Part shown: positions 4,933 to 8,862 of the stretch, piece by piece
Layout: each line of letters begins with the position of its first letter
Numbering within the stretch: position 1 is the stretch's first letter
Source: Planctomycetales bacterium
GTDB lineage: Bacteria > 4484-113 > JAFGCY01
Assembly (NCBI GenBank): GCA_024645305.1
Contig: JAHEFU010000102.1
Coordinates: 1-8,862 of the forward strand
Reading direction: 5' to 3'
Length of the DNA: 8,862 nt
Made by a program: the position numbers and the translations under genes
Notes under the pieces: model-generated
Told to the model about the DNA's origin: nothing
Databases searched by the model: none
What the model saw: only the letters and a program-made list of their open reading frames with translations

Positions 4933-6633
4933 TCAGACTACAGTCTGCGGATAGGCTTCCAGGAAGCGTTCCTCATCCTCAACCGTGGCCAGCAGAATGA
5001 TTTCACTCTGCTGAGGCACCGGTCTGTCTGGGCGGGGATTTACATGCATACGCCCTTCCTCTATTGTGGCCAGCAGAATGCAGCCTGTCCGGGCCCGCAG
5101 GTCTGCTTCCGCCAGTGTGCGACCCGCCAGCTTCGCCGGTGCCGGCATGCGGATGATGTCGAGCCCCTCGGCCAGCATTTCGATGTTACTGCGCTTGAGC
5201 AGGTTGAAGATCGTGTTAGCGCCCAGTGAACTGTGGCTCAGCACGAAATCCGCCCCTGCCCGTTGCAGTGTTGAGAGGTTGTGCTCATACATGCTGCGGC
5301 TGATGATTACCAGATCACTGCGGTAGTTGCGCAGGTACAGTGTGAGATAGACATTGATGTCATCGTCATGCGTGGTCAGGATCACACTGGATGCATGGTC
5401 CAGCCCGGCCTGCTCCAGCGTTGCATGATCCAGCGCATCCCCGACCACAATATGCTCATCATTCATCTGTGCCCGGCCGGAGCGTTCCACGATCCGGTAC
5501 TCCAGCCCCATTTCAGTAAGCGCCCGGGCGGTAGCCTGGCCGACTCGCCCGCCGCCAATGATCACAACCGGCCGCCCCTCCCTGTGCGTGATCGGATACA
5601 GCGCGTTGAACTTCTCCAGCTGATCCGCATTGCCGGCCAGCACCACCAGACTGCCGGAGTCCAGCCGCATCTCCGGCGTGGCAGTATGGAACTGCCCCTT
5701 CTGCCACATGCCCAGCACGGAGATTCCCGTGCGGGAGCGCAGCTCGGATTCCACGATGCTCAGACCCGACAGGTCAGTCCCGTCCATCCGGGCTTCAGCA
5801 ATCTGCAGGCGGTCCACGTTGGCTATGGGCTGGGCCCGGCTGTCACCCACATAGGCGCGCCGGGCCAGGGCATGCCCCAGTTGGTCAATCGGCTGCAGCA
5901 CCCGCGTCGCACCCGCCAGACTGAGGATTTCGCGGGAAGCAGCTGACTGCGCCACGGAAATCAGGGGCAGGTTTGGGGCAATGCTCCTGATGGACATCAG
6001 CACACTGGCATTCATCGAGTCCGACATCCCCGTCACTGCCACCAGTGAAGCGATTTCTATGCGGGCCTGCTCATAGGTCTCCACATTGTCCAGCTCCCCC
6101 ACCATCACATTCAGGCCCCGATCCGCCAGTGGCAGCGCGGCTTCATAATTCGGCGACAGCATCACATAGCTGTAGTTGTAGCGCTCCAGTTTGCGGGCCA
6201 GCGACAGCGACAGCGGGTCCGCCCCGGTGATGATCACATGTCCGTGAACATTGCGCGACAGCTTGCGCGGAGCCAGGCTCTCATTGAGGGCCTCGACCCA
6301 GGCGGCATAGACTGTCTCAATGAAGGTGAAGGGCAGCACGACGAATATGAATAGGATGCCCACCAGCAAAACGATCATCGTGAATATGCGCCCGGCGATG
6401 CCCTCGAATACGATGTCGCCTAGGCCCAGCGTGGTCATTGTAGAAATCACCCAGTAGACCGCATCCAGAAATCCGTACTGCTGCCCCTCGTGATCCATGA
6501 GGTACATGAAGATCACACTGCAAATCAGCACTAAACCTGTCAGGAATCCCACCACCTGCAGGAGCAGGCGCGCATCCAGCCGGGAGCGCTTGCGCCGGTG
6601 GACCGCAGCCAGAAATGAAGGAATGATGTTCAA
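4933..6633 (-). CDS. Two-TM potassium channel with tandem RCK (TrkA-N/TrkA-C) domains
   Basis: This 566-residue inner-membrane protein has the MthK/GsuK-type layout: a short basic N-terminus, TM1 at about 23-46, a pore helix and selectivity filter TTLGLGD at 67-73, and TM2 at about 83-107. The cytosolic part has RCK1 with a Rossmann region (131-255) and a TrkA-C region (about 265-348), then RCK2 with a Rossmann region (355-475) and TrkA-C (about 490-562). Such channels open in response to ligands bound by the RCK ring. The RCK2 glycine motif is intact (GGGRVG, 360-365), with Glu383 at the end of the next strand, as in NAD-binding folds. The RCK1 equivalent (ITGADPLSLSLA) has lost it. The filter has Leu where Tyr or Phe is usual. 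The start is TTG at 6633-6631, because no ATG or GTG lies in frame upstream before the preceding gene and the first internal ATG falls within TM1. It lies 44 bases after the dihydrouridine synthase gene and is probably co-transcribed. Family is confident; ion selectivity is inferred. Confidence 0.93.
   Translation of the reverse strand: MNIIPSFLAAVHRRKRSRLDARLLLQVVGFLTGLVLICSVIFMYLMDHEGQQYGFLDAVYWVISTMTTLGLGDIVFEGIAGRIFTMIVLLVGILFIFVVLPFTFIETVYAAWVEALNESLAPRKLSRNVHGHVIITGADPLSLSLARKLERYNYSYVMLSPNYEAALPLADRGLNVMVGELDNVETYEQARIEIASLVAVTGMSDSMNASVLMSIRSIAPNLPLISVAQSAASREILSLAGATRVLQPIDQLGHALARRAYVGDSRAQPIANVDRLQIAEARMDGTDLSGLSIVESELRSRTGISVLGMWQKGQFHTATPEMRLDSGSLVVLAGNADQLEKFNALYPITHREGRPVVIIGGGRVGQATARALTEMGLEYRIVERSGRAQMNDEHIVVGDALDHATLEQAGLDHASSVILTTHDDDINVYLTLYLRNYRSDLVIISRSMYEHNLSTLQRAGADFVLSHSSLGANTIFNLLKRSNIEMLAEGLDIIRMPAPAKLAGRTLAEADLRARTGCILLATIEEGRMHVNPRPDRPVPQQSEIILLATVEDEERFLEAYPQTVV
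4934..4947. terminator. Short perfect inverted repeat at the hypothetical/channel convergent junction
   Basis: CAGAC-TACA-GTCTG is a perfect 5-bp stem with a 4-base loop (on paper 6 bp around AC). It lies in the last codons of the channel gene, including its stop, and begins five bases after the opposing stop at 4927-4929. There is no U-tract on either strand, so it is only a candidate compact bidirectional terminator or 3'-end structure. Confidence 0.25.
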
Positions 6634-6677
6634 GTTACTTAGTTTATCGGACAGCCCCGCCCAACTGAAATGCGTTT

Positions 6678-7664
6678 TCAGCGCACGCGTGCTTCCAGTC
6701 TGAGGGCCTGCCGGGCCAGCTCGCGGACCTCAGCGAGGTCGCGGGCCTCCATCATCTGCGCGCGCAGGGCCGGTGCCCCGGGGAAACCGGTCACGTAGGC
6801 CTTGTAGTGCTTCTTCATCGGGTCAAAGGGCTTGATCTTCCCGAACAGCTCCACATACAGCTCCGTGTGCTCCAGCATAACGTCGATGATCTGCTCGAAG
6901 GGCAGATCCGCCTTGTCCACGCCGGGGTTGAACAGCCAGGGATTGCCGAAGATGCCGCGACCGATCATCACACCGTCACAGCCGGTTTCCGCGGTGATCT
7001 CACGCGCGTCATGCAGGTTGCGGATATCGCCGTTGCCAATGATCAGCGGGCGCTGTGACTGGTCCGGCACGAGTTCCCGGGCCAGGTCCACGGCACGCTC
7101 AACCACATCCCAGCGGGCCGGCACGCGTGACATCTCGTCGCGGGTGCGGGCATGCAGGGTGACCGCTGCCGCGCCGGCGGAGATGAGCGTTGCCAGCCAG
7201 TCCTCGATCTGGTTGTCATGGTAGCCGATCCGCGTCTTGACACTGACCGGATGCGCCCCCGCCCCCTCACGCGCGGCCTCCACGATCTGACGGGCCTGCC
7301 GCTGGCGCTTGATCAGGATGGAGCCGGCCCCGTGCTTCTCCACGGTCTTGTCCGGGCAGCCCATGTTGATGTCAATCCCGTCGAAGCCCTGTTCGATGCA
7401 GAAGCGTGCGGCCTCACGCATATTGGCGGGATCCCCGCCGTAGAGCTGGGCCAGGATCGGCCGCTCGCTGTCCGTATGCCAGAGGTCATGCAGCAGACCC
7501 GGCCGGCCGCGGGAACACAGCCCGTCAGCCGAGACGAATTCCGTCCACATCACATCCGGTTTGCCGTACTTCGCAATGATGCGCCGGAAGGCGGCATCGG
7601 TCACCCCGACCATCGGGGCGAGGACGAAGCAGGGCCGCGAAATGCTGTTCCAGAATCCGTGCAT
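6678..7664 (-). CDS. dus: tRNA-dihydrouridine synthase (Dus family)
   Basis: This 328-residue cytosolic flavoenzyme would reduce specific uridines in tRNA to dihydrouridine using FMN and NAD(P)H. The N-terminal TIM barrel shows APMVGVTDAAFRRI (16-30), the catalytic cysteine Cys103 in INMGCPDKTVEKHGAGS, Lys143 in VKTRIG, His171 and Arg173 in LHARTR, and phosphate-binding glycine segments GNGDI (210-214) and GRGIFGNPWLF (235-245). The C-terminal helical domain contains MKKHYKAYVTGFPG (283-296). Its length is close to that of DusB (about 320 residues), but the CPDKTVEKHGAG variant of the active-site loop prevents a confident DusB assignment. The ATG at 7664 fits the family N-terminus; the only GGGAG upstream is about 13 bases away and inside a hairpin. 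It appears to be the first gene of a unit with the channel and diverges from the peptidase gene. All key residues are present, so I expect an active enzyme. Confidence 0.95.
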   Translation of the reverse strand: MHGFWNSISRPCFVLAPMVGVTDAAFRRIIAKYGKPDVMWTEFVSADGLCSRGRPGLLHDLWHTDSERPILAQLYGGDPANMREAARFCIEQGFDGIDINMGCPDKTVEKHGAGSILIKRQRQARQIVEAAREGAGAHPVSVKTRIGYHDNQIEDWLATLISAGAAAVTLHARTRDEMSRVPARWDVVERAVDLARELVPDQSQRPLIIGNGDIRNLHDAREITAETGCDGVMIGRGIFGNPWLFNPGVDKADLPFEQIIDVMLEHTELYVELFGKIKPFDPMKKHYKAYVTGFPGAPALRAQMMEARDLAEVRELARQALRLEARVR

Positions 7665-7677
7665 TTGTATCAGGAGC

Positions 7678-7694
7678 GCTCCCTGAACGGGAGC
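7678..7694 (-). promoter_or_regulatory. Stem-loop in the leader of the dihydrouridine synthase gene
   Basis: GCTCCC-TGAAC-GGGAGC (plus-strand reading) is a perfect 6-bp stem with a 5-base loop. Given the TATAAT at 7706-7701, the transcript would start near 7694, so the hairpin would be at or very near its 5' end. The only Shine-Dalgarno-like bases (AGGGAG) are in its 3' arm. It could protect the RNA end or limit ribosome access; both are inferences. Confidence 0.4.
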
Positions 7695-7700
7695 TGGAGG

Positions 7701-7731
7701 ATTATACCGAACACCTGCCCGACACGGTCTG
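7701..7731 (-). promoter_or_regulatory. Candidate promoter of the dus/channel unit
   Basis: The minus strand carries a perfect TATAAT at 7706-7701. The best -35 candidate is CAGACC (7731-7726), three of six consensus bases with a 19-base spacer, so the -35 is weak. Transcription would start near 7694-7695, about 30 bases before the dus ATG. It is back to back with the peptidase promoter, and their -35 regions overlap. Confidence 0.5.
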
Positions 7732-7749
7732 ACTGGCCTGTCATATAAT
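7719..7749 (+). promoter_or_regulatory. Candidate promoter of the YpfJ-type peptidase gene
   Basis: The plus strand carries a perfect TATAAT at 7744-7749. CCGACA at 7719-7724 matches four of six -35 bases, with a longish 19-base spacer. Transcription would start near 7756, giving a leader of about 37 bases before the ATG at 7793. GGCAGG at 7781-7786 would be a modest ribosome binding site. Confidence 0.55.
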
Positions 7750-7792
7750 TTCCTGACCGGTTCAAGCGGTATTCCAGGATGGCAGGCAATAC

Positions 7793-8659
7793 ATGAAATG
7801 GAAGAACAGGCGGCAGAGTTCGAACGTTGAGGACCGGCGCGGTGCTCCCGCAGCGCGGGGCGGGATCGCCCTCGGCGGCGGGGCGATCATCGTGATCATC
7901 GTACTCTACTTCATGGGGGTGGATGTACAGCCCCTGCTGGAGCAGGTGGACACGGGCAGCGGCGGCTACACTGCCCCGGCGGACAATCAGCAGCAGACTC
8001 CCATGGACCCCCACGAAGAAGAGCTGCGCCAGTTCGTTTCCGTCGTGCTGGCGGATACGGAGGATGTCTGGACCGGCCTGTTCAATGACTTGAGTGGAAG
8101 TTACGAGCAGCCGACCCTCGTGCTGTTCAGCGGCGAGGTGAACTCAGCCTGCGGTTTTGCCAGCGCCGCTGTCGGACCGTTCTACTGCCCGGGTGACCAC
8201 AATCTCTACCTCGACCTGACATTTCTCGATGATCTGCAGACGAAATTCGGTGCCGAAGGTGACTTTCCCGGCGCTTATGTGATCGCGCATGAAGTGGGGC
8301 ACCATGTGCAGAACCTGCTGGGCACGTCGGAACAGGTCAGTGCAATGCGTGGCAGACTCAGCGAAGCCGATTACAACAGACTGTCGGTCCGCCTGGAGCT
8401 GCAGGCGGATTTCTACGCCGGGATATGGGCACACTATGCCGATGAACACCTCGGTGTGCTGGATGCCGGCGACATTGAGGAAGCCCTCACCGCCGCGCAT
8501 GCCATCGGTGACGACACCCTGCAGAAGCAGGCCCGCGGCTACGTCGTGCCAGACAGTTTCACGCACGGCACGAGCGAGCAGCGCATGCGCTGGTTCATGA
8601 AGGGCTATGAAAGCGGCGACCTGAATCAGGGAGATACCTTCAGCGCCCGCGACCTGTGA
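7793..8659 (+). CDS. ypfJ: YpfJ-type membrane-anchored zinc metallopeptidase
   Basis: This 288-residue protein matches the putative neutral zinc metallopeptidase family of E. coli YpfJ (about 287 residues) along its whole length. The N-terminus KWKNRRQSSNVEDRRG is the family signature; one membrane helix follows at about 25-42, leaving the C-terminal catalytic domain outside the cytoplasm. The zinc motif HEVGH is at 166-170, and ELQAD (202-206) offers a likely acidic third ligand. Other family landmarks are GPFYCP (128-133), GDFPGAYVIAHE, EEALTAAHAIGDD and VVPDSFTHGTSEQR (251-264). Cys120 and Cys132 are kept and could form a disulfide. Two other cysteines I recall as conserved are replaced: ADC is Phe207 and QC(N/D)TF is Gly280. 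No substrate is firmly known for the family, and membrane protein quality control would be a guess. It is a single gene behind a TATAAT promoter, diverging from dus and ending 9 bases from the next, opposing stop. Confidence 0.92.
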   Translation: MKWKNRRQSSNVEDRRGAPAARGGIALGGGAIIVIIVLYFMGVDVQPLLEQVDTGSGGYTAPADNQQQTPMDPHEEELRQFVSVVLADTEDVWTGLFNDLSGSYEQPTLVLFSGEVNSACGFASAAVGPFYCPGDHNLYLDLTFLDDLQTKFGAEGDFPGAYVIAHEVGHHVQNLLGTSEQVSAMRGRLSEADYNRLSVRLELQADFYAGIWAHYADEHLGVLDAGDIEEALTAAHAIGDDTLQKQARGYVVPDSFTHGTSEQRMRWFMKGYESGDLNQGDTFSARDL

Positions 8660-8665
8660 GCAGGT
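8652..8665. terminator. Short perfect inverted repeat at the peptidase/edge-gene convergent junction
   Basis: ACCTG-TGAG-CAGGT is a perfect 5-bp stem with a 4-base loop whose loop contains the peptidase stop TGA (8657-8659). It ends four bases before the opposing gene's stop. No U-tract follows on either strand, so termination is only possible, not shown. Confidence 0.25.
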
Positions 8666-8668
8666 GTG

Positions 8669-8862
8669 TCACTCAATCAGCACACGGTAGGCAATCTCAT
8701 TGGAGTTCTCGTCAAACACAACGGCCAGGCGCCCGTTGACAACCTCAGCGTCAACCCGTGACGGCGTGTTGTCAGCGTTGTTTTCCACCTGGCGGACTGA
8801 CCAGTCACTGCTGTCCTCTCCATAGGCGCTGTCACACACTGCCATGTCAATGTCCGAATTGA
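8669..8862 (-). CDS. C-terminal 63 codons of an unknown, probably secreted beta-repeat protein
   Basis: An open minus-strand frame runs from the right edge to a TGA at 8671-8669; the start and most of the gene lie outside the window. The visible C-terminus reads as acidic beta-repeat sequence: DIDMAVCDSAYG, then DWSVRQVENNAD, then SRVDAEVVNGRLAVVFDE, ending EIAYRVLIE. The order of a strand, a Trp-containing strand, a Val/Asp strand and a final LxVVFD strand resembles segments of the 746-residue lipoprotein (YSWTDGDGNWNSQTVFEG, VDFAFDPAGG, PWLVFTDG), and is common in propeller-like repeats of secreted proteins. No catalytic motif is visible. The frame lacks stops throughout, and its Asp/Asn/Val-rich composition looks like real protein. 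It would converge on the peptidase gene with 9 bases between stops. The function is unknown. Confidence 0.65.
   Translation of the reverse strand, partial: NSDIDMAVCDSAYGEDSSDWSVRQVENNADNTPSRVDAEVVNGRLAVVFDENSNEIAYRVLIE

Noticed and set aside
5281..5946. 221-codon plus-strand open frame antisense to the channel gene
   Set aside because: It lies wholly within the RCK-coding region, has His/Gln/Pro-rich sequence with no recognisable motif and no ribosome binding site of note.
7152..7748. 198-codon plus-strand open frame antisense to dus
   Set aside because: It is a shadow of the conserved Dus barrel; its composition and lack of motifs do not support a gene.
1..8862. Search for CRISPR arrays, tRNA or rRNA genes, transposase or integrase genes, and phage or toxin-antitoxin genes
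   Set aside because: No spaced repeats, cloverleaf-like sequence, transposase motifs or terminal repeats were seen; nearly all sequence is assigned to coding genes.

Overview
The window is a compact, protein-coding stretch of a GC-rich bacterial chromosome (roughly 60% G+C by eye). It holds five complete genes that can be assigned to a family or class, one complete gene of unknown function, and a gene cut by each edge. No RNA gene, CRISPR array, insertion sequence, phage gene or integration site is visible, and no stretch over about 130 bases lacks a gene. The lineage cannot be fixed from this sequence. The lipobox-bearing secreted protein, and a membrane peptidase of a type also found in E. 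coli, suggest a diderm. The dockerin-type calcium loops in a non-cellulosomal lipoprotein, the GH38 alpha-mannosidase and the scarcity of Shine-Dalgarno sites fit an environmental, polysaccharide-using bacterium from a poorly cultured group; that placement is inference.

Layout, left to right. Bases 2-1591 (+) are the C-terminal part of a GH38 alpha-mannosidase. It converges on a two-gene minus-strand unit: a 746-residue lipoprotein (4454-2214), followed by a DJ-1/PfpI family enzyme resembling isonitrile hydratase (2214-1588). The two are joined by a TGATG stop/start overlap. A 124-base divergent spacer with a tandem 13-bp GGGGAT(T/A)(T/C)CCCGT element separates the lipoprotein from an orphan 116-residue protein (4579-4929, +). 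That gene converges, with a 3-base gap, on a second minus-strand unit: a tRNA-dihydrouridine synthase (7664-6678) followed by a two-TM, double-RCK potassium channel (6633-4933). A 128-base divergent spacer with a perfect TATAAT hexamer on each strand leads to a YpfJ-type membrane zinc metallopeptidase (7793-8659, +). The right edge holds the C-terminal 63 codons of a minus-strand gene (8862-8669) whose pattern resembles repeats in the 746-residue lipoprotein.

The genes do not form one obvious pathway. The mannosidase suggests carbohydrate breakdown, the lipoprotein and the edge protein look like envelope or surface proteins, the peptidase acts at the membrane, the channel handles potassium, and the dihydrouridine synthase is housekeeping. 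I see no clear new defence or biosynthetic system. The points most worth a second look are: (1) a dockerin pair that appears inserted into an FN3-like domain; (2) the coupling of that lipoprotein to a cytosolic DJ-1-type enzyme; (3) the channel's GLGD selectivity filter and its asymmetric RCK domains; (4) paired loss of two normally conserved cysteines in the peptidase; (5) three convergent gene junctions that overlap or lie 3 or 9 bases apart, each with a short perfect hairpin at the stop codons; and (6) the repeat elements in the two divergent spacers.
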